Source of the DNA: Clostridia bacterium
GTDB taxonomy: Bacteria; Bacillota; Clostridia; Oscillospirales; Acutalibacteraceae
DNA: 64,000 bases
Direction: 5' to 3'
Assembly: GCA_017537365.1 (NCBI GenBank)
Contig: JAFYKZ010000022.1
Location: forward strand, 1-64,000
Made by a program: the position numbers and the translations under genes. A model generated the notes under the pieces. That model was not told where the DNA came from and made no database searches. It saw only the letters and a program-made list of their open reading frames with translations. The number at the start of each line of letters is the position of its first letter. The stretch's first letter is position 1. Shown here piece by piece: positions 24,075 through 32,902 of this stretch.

Positions 24075-24937
24075 AAACAAAATCTTTTTATGCTCATAAT
24101 ATTGCTCTTTTCGCCCTTTATATTTTAGGCACTAGTATATTTTTGTTGCCATCCGCAAACAGCGGAAAATACACCGTTTTAGCCTTTTTGATTGTTTCGC
24201 TATTATCAGTTTTAACATTTTTAATACTAAGCTTTTTAACCGAAAAAATATTTTTTTCAAAAATAAAATGGATAAAAATTTTATATTTTTTAAGATGCAG
24301 TTATTTATCTTTCTCGATTTTAAGTTATACCGCCTTCGATTTTTTAAGACTTGTTAAATCGGTTATTTTGCCAAACCTTGCTTTATTTGTTTCGGCGATA
24401 CTTCTTTTTGTTCTAGCTTTTTACTTTTTTAAAAAAAGGCAAGAAGATATTTTAAAATTTTTCCTTTTGGGTTTTATAGTTTCATTTGGAATAATCATAT
24501 TTTTTGCTATCGCTTTAAGCTTTCATTTTGATTTCAAAAATCTTTATATCAGTTCTTTGCCGAGTATAAAAGAGCTTTATAGAGAAACTTTGCCATATTT
24601 TTCAAAAATCACTTTGCCTTTACTTCTTTTGCCGTTATATAATCTTTTCGTTTTTAAAGAAAGACGAACAAAAGAGGGAATTTTGGGAGTTTCAATCGGC
24701 GTATTGCTTTTAGGAGTTTGCATTTCTTTACCCATTTTGGTTTTCGGAATAAAGCTTTCGGGCGAATACACTTATCCCCTTTCAAAAGCGGTTAGTATTC
24801 TTTCAATCGGCAGACTTTTCACCCGAACAGACGGAATTTTTTATCTTTTATGCTTTATAACCTCGCTTTCGAAAATTTCTATATCAGCATTTATTTTAAA
24901 ACAAAGTCTTAAAAAATTAGATAATCTTTTAAATTGA
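24071..24937 (+). CDS. Short GerAB-family germination permease
   Basis: A 288-residue integral membrane protein with about eight hydrophobic helices and little else, in the position of the GerAB subunit. GerAB members belong to the APC transporter superfamily and usually have about 360 residues and ten helices. Here the start (I-A-L-F-A-L-Y-I-L-G-T-S-I-F) corresponds to the first helix, so loss is internal or C-terminal. Sequence is poor in charged signatures, and the call rests on operon position plus topology. It ends 53 bases before the reductase gene. Confidence 0.65.
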   Translation: MKTKSFYAHNIALFALYILGTSIFLLPSANSGKYTVLAFLIVSLLSVLTFLILSFLTEKIFFSKIKWIKILYFLRCSYLSFSILSYTAFDFLRLVKSVILPNLALFVSAILLFVLAFYFFKKRQEDILKFFLLGFIVSFGIIIFFAIALSFHFDFKNLYISSLPSIKELYRETLPYFSKITLPLLLLPLYNLFVFKERRTKEGILGVSIGVLLLGVCISLPILVFGIKLSGEYTYPLSKAVSILSIGRLFTRTDGIFYLLCFITSLSKISISAFILKQSLKKLDNLLN

Positions 24938-25001
24938 TGTAGCATATTTTTTAATTTCATAGTATAATCTTTTTATAATTTGAAATGAAATGAGATTAAC
25001 T

Positions 25002-26180
25002 ATGACCTACCGCGAAGATAAATACGGCAATAAATTATCGGTTTTAGGATACGGTTGTATGCGGTTTCCGCGAAATGTCGGTCTAACCGATTTTAAAAAC
25101 ACCGAGAAACAAATAAAGCTTGCAATAGAAAAGGGTATCAATTATTTTGATACCGCCTATATCTATCCCGAAAGCGAAGCCACTCTCGGCAAAATCTTAG
25201 AGAAAAACAATCTCAGAGATAAGGTTTATATTGCAACCAAGCTTCCCCATTATCTCATAAAAAGCCGCGAGGGCTTAAATAAGATTTTCGAGGAAGAATT
25301 ATCCCGTCTTAAAACCCGGAAAATTGATTATTATTTAATGCATATGCTAACCGATACTGATACCTGGTCGCGTCTTAAAGATTTAGGAATTGAAGACTGG
25401 ATTTCAGAAAAAAAGGCAGAGGGCAAAATCGGTCAAATCGGTTTTTCGTATCACGGAAACAGCGATATGTTTTGTAAATTGGTTGATACCTTTGATTGGG
25501 ATTTTTGCATGATTCAATATAACTATATGGATGAGCATACCCAAGCAGGCAGACGAGGACTAAACCACGCGCATAAAAAAGGTATTCCTGTTATGATAAT
25601 GGAGCCTTTGCGCGGAGGTAAACTCGTTAAAGGACTTCCCGAAAAGGCAAAAGCCGAATTTAAAAATCATACCGTCAAAAGAACACCTGCCGAATGGAGC
25701 TTTGCCTGGCTTTATGACCAACCGGAAGTTTCGGTTGTTCTTTCAGGTATGAACAGCGAGGAAATGATATTAGAAAATGTTAAAACCGCCGAAACCTGCG
25801 GTATTGGTGATTTAACCGAGCAAGACCGCGAAATGCTAAGCCGCGTGGTTAAAGAAATTAACTCAAAAATCAAGGTAGGTTGCACAGGATGCGGATACTG
25901 TATGCCCTGCCCTAAGGGTGTTGATATACCGGGCTCTTTTGCGGCTTATAACAGATACTACTCTGACAGCAAATTCGAGGGCTTAAAGGATTACTTTATG
26001 TGCACCGCTTTAAGAAAAAATTCAACCGCCGTTTCAAACTGCATAAACTGCGGAAAATGCGAAAGCCATTGTCCTCAGGCTATTGAAATCAGAAAAGAGC
26101 TTAAAAATGTTCAAGCAAAGCTCGAAGTTCCGATTTATAAAGTGGCAAGCAAACTAGCTAAAAAATTTGTTAAGTTCTAA
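25002..26180 (+). CDS. Aldo/keto reductase with 4Fe-4S domain
   Basis: About 392 residues. The first 270 form an aldo/keto reductase barrel: Y-G-C-M-R-F-P near residue 20, F-D-T-A-Y-I-Y-P (catalytic Asp and Tyr), K-L-P-H-Y (Lys) and the family G-F-S-Y-H-G. The C-terminal part has C-T-G-C-G-Y-C-M-P-C-P and C-I-N-C-G-K-C-E-S-H-C-P, ferredoxin-like clusters. This AKR-ferredoxin fusion is common in anaerobic Clostridia, with unknown substrates. Start: ATG 24990 gives four extra residues; ATG 25002 (M-T-Y-R-E-D-K-Y-G-N-K) matches the family start. Ribosome site is weak. Confidence 0.92.
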   Translation: MTYREDKYGNKLSVLGYGCMRFPRNVGLTDFKNTEKQIKLAIEKGINYFDTAYIYPESEATLGKILEKNNLRDKVYIATKLPHYLIKSREGLNKIFEEELSRLKTRKIDYYLMHMLTDTDTWSRLKDLGIEDWISEKKAEGKIGQIGFSYHGNSDMFCKLVDTFDWDFCMIQYNYMDEHTQAGRRGLNHAHKKGIPVMIMEPLRGGKLVKGLPEKAKAEFKNHTVKRTPAEWSFAWLYDQPEVSVVLSGMNSEEMILENVKTAETCGIGDLTEQDREMLSRVVKEINSKIKVGCTGCGYCMPCPKGVDIPGSFAAYNRYYSDSKFEGLKDYFMCTALRKNSTAVSNCINCGKCESHCPQAIEIRKELKNVQAKLEVPIYKVASKLAKKFVKF

Positions 26181-26216
26181 AAGAAAAACGCACTCGTTTG
26201 AGTGCGTTTTTCTTTT
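26179..26216. terminator. Bidirectional terminator, reductase and trhA
   Basis: AAAAGAAAAACGCACTC and GAGTGCGTTTTTCTTTT form a 17-bp perfect inverted repeat with a GTTT loop. Its A and T flanks serve both converging genes; it overlaps both stop codons. Confidence 0.9.
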
Positions 26217-26895
26217 AAACCAATATAAAAAACAAAATTGAAATGAATTGAAGAATAGAGCCTGCAACCACAAACAAATGGAATATGGAATGCATATATC
26301 TATGAACGCTTTTTCCTGCAATACCGTATAGCACTGCGCCTATCGAATAAGCAATACCGCCAGCCAGAAGCCATAAAAAGCCTTCGAGTCCTATCGCCTT
26401 TATAGCAGTAGGTCCTGTTAAAATAATGCACCAGCCTTGCACCAAATAGCAAACAACCGAAAAAACATTGTATTTTTTGAGGTCGATAGCATTAAGGGTT
26501 ATTCCAAGAGCGGATATTCCCCAAACAACACCGAAAACAGTCCAACCGAGCGCGGTATTATATTCTCTCAAAGATACCAACGCTATCGGAGTATATGTTC
26601 CCGAAATCAGAAGAAAAATCGAACAATGGTCGATAATCTGAAAAACCTTTTTAGCGGTTTTATGAGTAAGACCGTGATATATACTCGACATAGTATAAAG
26701 GATTATCATAGTAAACCCATAGATAAACGAACCTGTTACCTGATAGGCATCGTGATTAAAAAACGATTTAATAACACAAAGCGCGCAAACCGCAACCCCG
26801 ATACCTCCGCCGACTATATGCGATACCATATTAAAAATTTCTTCACCGCGAGTATAATCAGGCAAAATTCTATCTATTAATTTAGTTCTTTTCAT
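26215..26895 (-). CDS. trhA: TrhA/hemolysin III family membrane protein
   Basis: A 226-residue protein of the PAQR/hemolysin III family with seven hydrophobic helices. Family histidines appear in V-S-H-I-V-G-G-G, S-I-Y-H-G-L-T-H, I-I-D-H-C-S-I-F and the C-terminal M-H-S-I-F-H-L-F. Members influence membrane fluidity in Bacillus. Start: a GTG at 26901 is in frame, but AAAGGTG lies before ATG 26895. Confidence 0.9.
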   Translation of the reverse strand: MKRTKLIDRILPDYTRGEEIFNMVSHIVGGGIGVAVCALCVIKSFFNHDAYQVTGSFIYGFTMIILYTMSSIYHGLTHKTAKKVFQIIDHCSIFLLISGTYTPIALVSLREYNTALGWTVFGVVWGISALGITLNAIDLKKYNVFSVVCYLVQGWCIILTGPTAIKAIGLEGFLWLLAGGIAYSIGAVLYGIAGKSVHRYMHSIFHLFVVAGSILQFISILFFILV

Positions 26896-27039
26896 AAGCA
26901 CCTTTCTTTACTTCAAAAACAGAGATTTTTCCATAATATTTTATGCCAAATTTGGCGGTTTCGACGAAAAATTTTTTCTGTCAAAAAATGTCGAAATACT
27001 TTACATAAAACAAACCTCTAAATTATTATAAAACCCAAG

Positions 27040-27137
27040 TTATCCAACAAATTAACATAGTTATCCACCGTTTTTTATCCCCAAATTCAAATTTAATCGG
27101 GGACAAGCCTCAAAAATGTGGATAACTCTGTTGATAA
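27040..27137. promoter_or_regulatory. Cluster of DnaA-box-like sites
   Basis: Within 98 bases: TTATCCAAC (27040, 7 of 9), TTATCCACC (27061, 8 of 9), TTATCCCCA (27075, 8 of 9), and on the other strand TGTGGATAA (27117-27125, perfect) and TGTTGATAA (27129-27137, 8 of 9). The consensus used is TTATCCACA. The intergenic region 26896-27182 is AT-rich and has no gene I can support. Density and quality suggest DnaA binding, either an origin or a regulatory cluster. Confidence 0.6.
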
Positions 27138-27182
27138 AGTGGAAAAGTTTTAAGGTTATCGGGGTTTACATAAGACCATTTT

Positions 27183-28400
27183 TTACCCTATTTTTCCAAT
27201 TAGTTTTTCCATAATATCGGGGCCATGTTCCACAAAAATTCCGCTCGCCTTTGCCGACTTTTCGGTAAAGCTTTCTGCACCCGCTTTTTCTATTCGATTA
27301 TCATATAAAAGATAAGGAACAGGCTCCGCTGAATGAGTCATAATATCAAGCGGAGTCGGATGGTCGGGCATAATTAAAATTCTATAATCCTCACCCGAAT
27401 TTTCAAGATAATCAAGCATAAGTTTAAGAGATAAACTATCAATAAGCTCAATGGCCTTAACCTTATTTTGAGCCTCGCCTCTATGACCGCATTCGTCGGG
27501 AGCTTCAAAATGGAGATAAACCAAATCCGTACCCTTTTTAAAGCTTTCGATACCTGCAAGAGTTTTAGCTTCAAAATCTGTATCTATGTATCCCGTAGCG
27601 CCTTTAACCTCGGGAGTTTCAGCGCCTGCGCAAATTCCGATACCTTTAAGCAAATCAACCGCGCTTACGATACAAGCCGAAACACCGTTTTTTTCCTTAA
27701 AGTTTTGAAGCTCAGGCTTTCTTCCCTCGCCCCAAAGCCAGATAGAGTTTGCCTCGTTTTTACCCTCAGCGCGTCTTTTTAGGTTAACGGGGTGGTCTTT
27801 TAAAATTTCATAGCTTTTTTTCATAAGCTCGATTAAAGGCTTAGCATTTTCGCTATCGCTTAAATACTCGGTTATAACTCTGCCTGAAATATCATGAGGC
27901 GGAGTTAAACTTCCTAAATCGGTTGTTCCGTTTGAAACAACAAGACAATGGCGGTAACTAACACCGCTATAAAACTTATAAATCTCGTTGCCAAGCTTTT
28001 CTTCAACAGTTTTGATTATTTCTTCTGCCTCGGCGGTTGAAATATCGCCTGCGCAATAATCAACCATTGTTTTATCCTGATAATTTTCCTCATCGGATAA
28101 GGTTACGATATTGCAACGAAGCGCAACATCGGTTTCTTTTAACTCAACCCCGATAGAAGCCGCCTCTAAGGGAGAACGACCTGTGTAACACTCGGCGGGG
28201 TCGTATCCCAAAACCGAAAGATTTGCAACATCGCTTCCGGGTTTAAGCCCGTCTGCCACGGTTTTGCACATACCAAGCTCGGCAGTTTTAGCCAGTTTAT
28301 CCATATAAGGCTTAAAAGCCTTTTCCATTGGGGTTTTATTTCCAAGTTTCTCATTTGGGGTATCTGCCATACCGTCGCAAAGCAAAACTAAATATTTCAT
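27183..28400 (-). CDS. apgM: 2,3-bisphosphoglycerate-independent phosphoglycerate mutase (ApgM type)
   Basis: A 405-residue alkaline-phosphatase-superfamily enzyme interconverting 3- and 2-phosphoglycerate in glycolysis. The metal and phosphate motifs are V-L-L-C-D-G-M-A-D near residue 8 and P-G-S-D-V-A-N-L-S-V-L-G near 54. C-terminal metal sites are D-E-C-G-H-R-G-E and M-P-D-H-P-T-P. The S-D-V-A-N serine is the expected nucleophile. The length and G-R-S-P-L-E-A-A-S motif are those of the archaeal-type ApgM form, frequent in Clostridia, not of GpmI. Single gene before the glycogen pair. Confidence 0.93.
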   Translation of the reverse strand: MKYLVLLCDGMADTPNEKLGNKTPMEKAFKPYMDKLAKTAELGMCKTVADGLKPGSDVANLSVLGYDPAECYTGRSPLEAASIGVELKETDVALRCNIVTLSDEENYQDKTMVDYCAGDISTAEAEEIIKTVEEKLGNEIYKFYSGVSYRHCLVVSNGTTDLGSLTPPHDISGRVITEYLSDSENAKPLIELMKKSYEILKDHPVNLKRRAEGKNEANSIWLWGEGRKPELQNFKEKNGVSACIVSAVDLLKGIGICAGAETPEVKGATGYIDTDFEAKTLAGIESFKKGTDLVYLHFEAPDECGHRGEAQNKVKAIELIDSLSLKLMLDYLENSGEDYRILIMPDHPTPLDIMTHSAEPVPYLLYDNRIEKAGAESFTEKSAKASGIFVEHGPDIMEKLIGKIG

Positions 28401-28432
28401 AAAAACACCTTCTATTTACTAATATAATATAA

Positions 28433-30292
28433 TTATATCACATTATGAATCAATATGCTATACTCATTCTGATTTAAAACAAGCTTATAATTTTGAGGTT
28501 TCTCACCGAAGCTCATATCAAACTCATTAAAATCAAGACTAATTTCAACCTGTTTTTCGGTAGGATTTACGGCAGTTATACTTATATTCTCGCCTGATTT
28601 TCTCATAAATACAAGAGCGCCGTTTACCGATTTAATGCTTATAAGCTCACCGTCTTTAAACACTTTACCCTCGCGCCTTAACTTTCCGAGAGCCTTATAA
28701 AACTCTAAAAGCTCCGTGTTTTCTCTGCCCCAGGGATAACCGGCACGGCAAAATGGGTCGCCAAAGCCTTGCATACCTGCCTCGTCTCCATAATAAAGGG
28801 AAGGTACACCTGGCAAGGTATACTGCAAAACTGCCGCCAATTTTAAAAGACTTATTCCTTTTTTATATTCTGCTTCATTCAAGTTAAACTTAGATTGACT
28901 CTCTCTATCCCCATCAAATCGGCAATCGGTTGCAAGTCTGGTTAAAATTCTCGGAGTGTCGTGAGTTCCGATATGATTCATCAAAAGCTTAACCGTTTGA
29001 GGCGGATAATTCTCGCATATTGAGGACACTGTATTTATAAAGTTATCGGGATTTTTTGATTTCAAATAATCAATTATAGCATCGGCAAAAGGATAATTCA
29101 TAACCGAATCAAGCTCTTTGCCTCGAAGGAATTTTCGTCTTTCGCCATAGCTTATCTTATTAGAAGCATCCTCCCAAACCTCACCTAACAGGAAGTTATC
29201 CTCGCCCTCGGTTTTAATGGCGGTTCTGATTTTTTCTAAAAAGTTATCGGGCAATTCGTCGGCAACATCAAGTCTCCAACCCATAACCCCTTTTTTAAGC
29301 CAATATTTTAAAACTCCCTTTTCGCCCGTTATAAACTCAGAAAAGCTTTCATCATCTTCAATGGTTTCAGGCAAGGTATCTATTCCCCACCAGGATTTGT
29401 ATTTTTCGGGATAATTTTCAAACTTAAACCAACTAAAATACTCTGAATCAGGACTTTGATAAGCCCCCAAACTATTATATCTTCCATAACGGTTAAAGTA
29501 AATGCTGTCATCTCCCGTATGAGAGAAAACACCGTCTAATATTATATAAATACCGCGTTTTTTAGCTTCTTTTACAAGATTTTTCAAATCTTTTTCGTTT
29601 CCCAAAAGACTATCTATCTTGAAATAATCGGCGGTATTATAACGATGGTTTGAATGAGCCTCAAAAATCGGGTTTAAATAAATGCAGTTTACCCCTAAAT
29701 CTTTTAAATAGTCTAGTTTTTCTGCAATACCTTTAAGGTCTCCGCCATAATAATCGTTACCGAGAACCTTTTTTTCACCCTTAACATATCGGTGCTCGGG
29801 GGTTTTATACCAATCGTTATTTATAAATCTATCGGCAGGAATATTCTCTTTTGCTTCGCCCGATTTATAAAATCTATCAGGAAAAATCTGATAAATAATT
29901 CCGCCTGCAAGCCAGTCGGGTGTTTTAAAGGAATTACTGTAAACCGTTTGTTGCCAGCTTCCGCCGTCTTTTGAAACAACTCCCAAAGAGGTATCGGTTT
30001 TGGTTACATAAAATTCGCCAAACTCGCTTTCATATCTGAAATGATACCAATAAAGTCCCTCACAGAGCTCTATTTCGGTTTCATAAACCTTATAATCATA
30101 ATGATTTCCGTTTTGTTTTAAAAGAATTTCTTTAAAATTCTCGTCATTATCCTCTTTGTATCTTAAAAAAGCAGAATAAACCTTTGCATCGTTATGAAGC
30201 AAAAGCCTTAGCCGAAGAGTTTCCCCCTCGGCTAAGGCTCCTATTTTATCTCTATATAAATTGTTTCTCGAATCAAACGGATAAAACTGCAT
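28433..30292 (-). CDS. Alpha-amylase family glycosidase (GH13, neopullulanase-like)
   Basis: A 619-residue GH13 enzyme. An N-terminal beta domain (about 1-120, of the CBM34/N-domain type) precedes the barrel. Catalytic regions are D-G-V-F-S-H-T-G, G-W-R-L-D-V-A-D-E (nucleophile Asp), L-L-G-E-V-W-E-D (acid Glu) and I-G-T-H-D-T-P-R (third Asp). The I-Y-Q-I-F-P-D-R-F and N-D-W start of the barrel is neopullulanase/cyclomaltodextrinase-like. No signal peptide, so it acts on intracellular maltodextrins or glycogen. It lies 2 bases after glgP, so the two probably degrade storage glucan together. Confidence 0.93.
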   Translation of the reverse strand: MQFYPFDSRNNLYRDKIGALAEGETLRLRLLLHNDAKVYSAFLRYKEDNDENFKEILLKQNGNHYDYKVYETEIELCEGLYWYHFRYESEFGEFYVTKTDTSLGVVSKDGGSWQQTVYSNSFKTPDWLAGGIIYQIFPDRFYKSGEAKENIPADRFINNDWYKTPEHRYVKGEKKVLGNDYYGGDLKGIAEKLDYLKDLGVNCIYLNPIFEAHSNHRYNTADYFKIDSLLGNEKDLKNLVKEAKKRGIYIILDGVFSHTGDDSIYFNRYGRYNSLGAYQSPDSEYFSWFKFENYPEKYKSWWGIDTLPETIEDDESFSEFITGEKGVLKYWLKKGVMGWRLDVADELPDNFLEKIRTAIKTEGEDNFLLGEVWEDASNKISYGERRKFLRGKELDSVMNYPFADAIIDYLKSKNPDNFINTVSSICENYPPQTVKLLMNHIGTHDTPRILTRLATDCRFDGDRESQSKFNLNEAEYKKGISLLKLAAVLQYTLPGVPSLYYGDEAGMQGFGDPFCRAGYPWGRENTELLEFYKALGKLRREGKVFKDGELISIKSVNGALVFMRKSGENISITAVNPTEKQVEISLDFNEFDMSFGEKPQNYKLVLNQNEYSILIHNVI

Positions 30293-30294
30293 AA

Positions 30295-32697
30295 TTATTC
30301 CACAGGTTTAATATGCCAGATGTTGTTTGCATAATCGTTTATTGAACGGTCTGACGCGAAAATACCCGATTTTGCAATATTATTGAGCGACATATTATTC
30401 CAAATTTCCTTATTATTATAAAGCTCGCGAGCTTTTGCCTGAGCATTTCTGTAATCGGCAAAATCAGCCAAAGCCATATATCTATCGTTATTTTTAAGCG
30501 AATTATAAATATTATCAAAGGGTTGACCGGAGATACCGCGACCGATAAAATCAAGCGCTTCTCTGAGCTCAGCATTGTTGTTATAATACTCTATAGCATT
30601 ATAGCCTTTTTTCTGCAATGCCAAAACTTCGGGAGTTTGCATACCGAAGATAATTATATTGTCATCGCCAACCGCTTTATGAATTTCAACATTTGCGCCG
30701 TCCTCTGTGCCTAAGGTTATTGCGCCGTTCATCATAAGCTTCATATTACCTGTTCCGCTAGCCTCGGTTGAAGCTAAGGAAATCTGCTCGCTTATATCGG
30801 CAGAGGGAATCATAAGCTCAGCCAAGCTCACGCGATAATCCTCTAAGAAAACGATTTTTAGCTTATCGTTAACATCGCGGTCGTTATCAATAACGGTTGA
30901 TAAGCGGTAAATCATCTGAATAATCTCTTTTGCAAAGAGATAACCTGCGGCAGCTTTTGCACCAAAGATATAGGTCTTAGGAGTGAAATCTGCGTTTGGA
31001 TTATTTTTAAGATATAAATACTCACTTATGATATTAAGCGCATTAAGGTGCTGACGCTTATATTCATGCAAACGCTTAACCTGCATATCAAAAATAGAAT
31101 CAGGATTTAAAACAATACCGTTTGCTTCTTTGAGATATTTTGCAAATCTTTCTTTGTTTACACGCTTAATCTCGGCTAATTTATTTAAAACCTCAGGATT
31201 ATTCTCATATTGCATTAACTTTTCAAGCTCAGAGGGGTTTTTGATAAATCCATCGCCAATAATCTCGCTTAAATATTTTGTAAGCTCAGGGTTAGCTTGG
31301 CATAGCCAACGGCGGTGAGCAATACCGTTAGTAACATTAGTAAACTTCTCAGGGGTAATTTTAGCATAATCATTAAATAATTCATCAACCAAAATCTCAC
31401 TATGAAGCTTGGAAACACCGTTTACAGTATGGCAGGTAACAACGCAGAGATTAGCCATTCTAACAACACCGTTGCTTATAATAGCGGTGCGCTCAGCTAA
31501 ACCGAAGTCGCCTGTTTTTTGGATAATATCCTCTCTGTAACGGCGGTCGATTTCCTTAATAATCTGATAAATTCTAGGAATTCTCTGCTTAATAAGAGAT
31601 TCTTGCCAACATTCAAGAGCTTCTGACATAATTGTATGATTAGTGTAAGCCACTGTTCCCTTAACTAATTCCCAAGCTCTGTCCCAAGAGTAACCGCATT
31701 CATCAAGCAAGAAACGCATAAGCTCAGGGATACAGAGGGTTGGATGGGTATCATTGATATGAATAGCAACCTTTTCAGGCAAGTTTTCAAGAGTATGATA
31801 TCTATCTAAATGACGCTTTAAAATATCCTGAACCGAAGCAGATACCAAGAAATACTGCTGACGAAGTCTAAGCGATTTACCCTCCATATGATTATCCTCA
31901 GGATAAAGCACCTTAGAGATAGTTTCGGTCATAGCGCGGGTTTCGAGCGCGCGAACATAATCGCCCTGATTAAATGCAGACATATCAAAATCCTGACATT
32001 CAGCCGACCAAAGTCTTAAAGCGTTAACTGTTTTACCGTCATGTCCTGCAACCATAAGGTCATAAGGAACGGCCTTAACAGTCTGATAGCCTCTATGCTC
32101 GATATGGTGATAATCACCGTCCCACCATTCGTCAATCTTACCGTCAAAATTAACATCAACCGCGCTTGCAGGCTTAGCCTCTAACCAAACACCGCCGCCC
32201 GGAAGCCAGAAATCAGGCATTTCGGTCTGCCAACCATCAACCAATTTTTGACGGAAAATACCAAGCTCATATTTAATGCAATATCCCATAGCGGAATAAC
32301 CGCCTGAGGATAATGAATCTAGGAAGCAAGCGGCAAGTCTGCCCAAACCGCCGTTACCCAAGCCTGCATCAGGCTCTAAATCATAAAGCTTATCAAGCTT
32401 AACCTTAAATTTAGAAAGAGCCTTTGCCATAGTATCGGTTAGCTCTAAATTGAAAAGATTACTTTTAAGCGAGCGGCCCATCAAAAACTCCATACTCATA
32501 TAGTATACGGTTTTAGCCTCTTGCTCACCAACGCTCTTTTTAAACTCGGCGCGGCGCTCGTTCATAATTTCAAGCAAAACCAAAACGGTTGCCTTATAAA
32601 AAAGCTCATCTGATGCCAAATTCGGTGTTACACCAAAATTATGAGAAAGCTTCTTTTCTATCATTGAAGCAAGCATAGTAGATGTATATTTTTTCAT
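30295..32697 (-). CDS. glgP: Glycogen/starch/maltodextrin phosphorylase
   Basis: An 800-residue GT35 phosphorylase that releases glucose-1-phosphate from alpha-1,4-glucan. The PLP-lysine motif E-A-S-G-T-G-N-M-K-L-M-M-N-G is near residue 650. Active-site signatures L-G-N-G-G-L-G-R-L-A-A-C and V-K-R-L-H-E-Y-K-R-Q are present. Full length. A promoter lies at 32763-32791. AAGGGGTTAAAG lies before the ATG. Confidence 0.97.
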   Translation of the reverse strand: MKKYTSTMLASMIEKKLSHNFGVTPNLASDELFYKATVLVLLEIMNERRAEFKKSVGEQEAKTVYYMSMEFLMGRSLKSNLFNLELTDTMAKALSKFKVKLDKLYDLEPDAGLGNGGLGRLAACFLDSLSSGGYSAMGYCIKYELGIFRQKLVDGWQTEMPDFWLPGGGVWLEAKPASAVDVNFDGKIDEWWDGDYHHIEHRGYQTVKAVPYDLMVAGHDGKTVNALRLWSAECQDFDMSAFNQGDYVRALETRAMTETISKVLYPEDNHMEGKSLRLRQQYFLVSASVQDILKRHLDRYHTLENLPEKVAIHINDTHPTLCIPELMRFLLDECGYSWDRAWELVKGTVAYTNHTIMSEALECWQESLIKQRIPRIYQIIKEIDRRYREDIIQKTGDFGLAERTAIISNGVVRMANLCVVTCHTVNGVSKLHSEILVDELFNDYAKITPEKFTNVTNGIAHRRWLCQANPELTKYLSEIIGDGFIKNPSELEKLMQYENNPEVLNKLAEIKRVNKERFAKYLKEANGIVLNPDSIFDMQVKRLHEYKRQHLNALNIISEYLYLKNNPNADFTPKTYIFGAKAAAGYLFAKEIIQMIYRLSTVIDNDRDVNDKLKIVFLEDYRVSLAELMIPSADISEQISLASTEASGTGNMKLMMNGAITLGTEDGANVEIHKAVGDDNIIIFGMQTPEVLALQKKGYNAIEYYNNNAELREALDFIGRGISGQPFDNIYNSLKNNDRYMALADFADYRNAQAKARELYNNKEIWNNMSLNNIAKSGIFASDRSINDYANNIWHIKPVE

Positions 32698-32762
32698 CTC
32701 TTTAACCCCTTTTATTTTAAAAAAATAAAATTATAATTTTTCCATATTATTATATACATATA

Positions 32763-32791
32763 ATAATACAATATTCTAACCGAAATTTCAA
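32763..32791 (-). promoter_or_regulatory. Sigma-A promoter for glgP
   Basis: Minus strand TTGAAA (32791-32786), 17 bases, TATTAT (32768-32763). Transcription would start near 32756, with an AT-rich leader of about 58 bases. Confidence 0.55.
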
Positions 32792-32822
32792 GTGTATTAT
32801 ATTACTTTCTATAAATTAGAAA

Positions 32823-32858
32823 TACCGATTTTTGTTGAAATTAAACAAAAAATCGGTA
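32823..32858 (-). terminator. Hairpin after the Noc-like gene
   Basis: TACCGATTTTT and AAAAATCGGTA arms with a U-rich interior; on the minus strand it follows the gene ending at 32903 and leads into TTTCTAATTTATAG. The stem holds its own T run, so termination efficiency is uncertain. Confidence 0.45.
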
Positions 32859-32902
32859 TAATTTAAAAAAATAAATTTAAAAACTAGCATTTAGTACAAT
32901 TT

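Noticed and set aside
27040-27137. Calling this region oriC outright
   Set aside because: No dnaA or dnaN nearby, flanking genes run in one direction, and the clearest strand switch is at 54 kb; kept only as a candidate DnaA-binding cluster.
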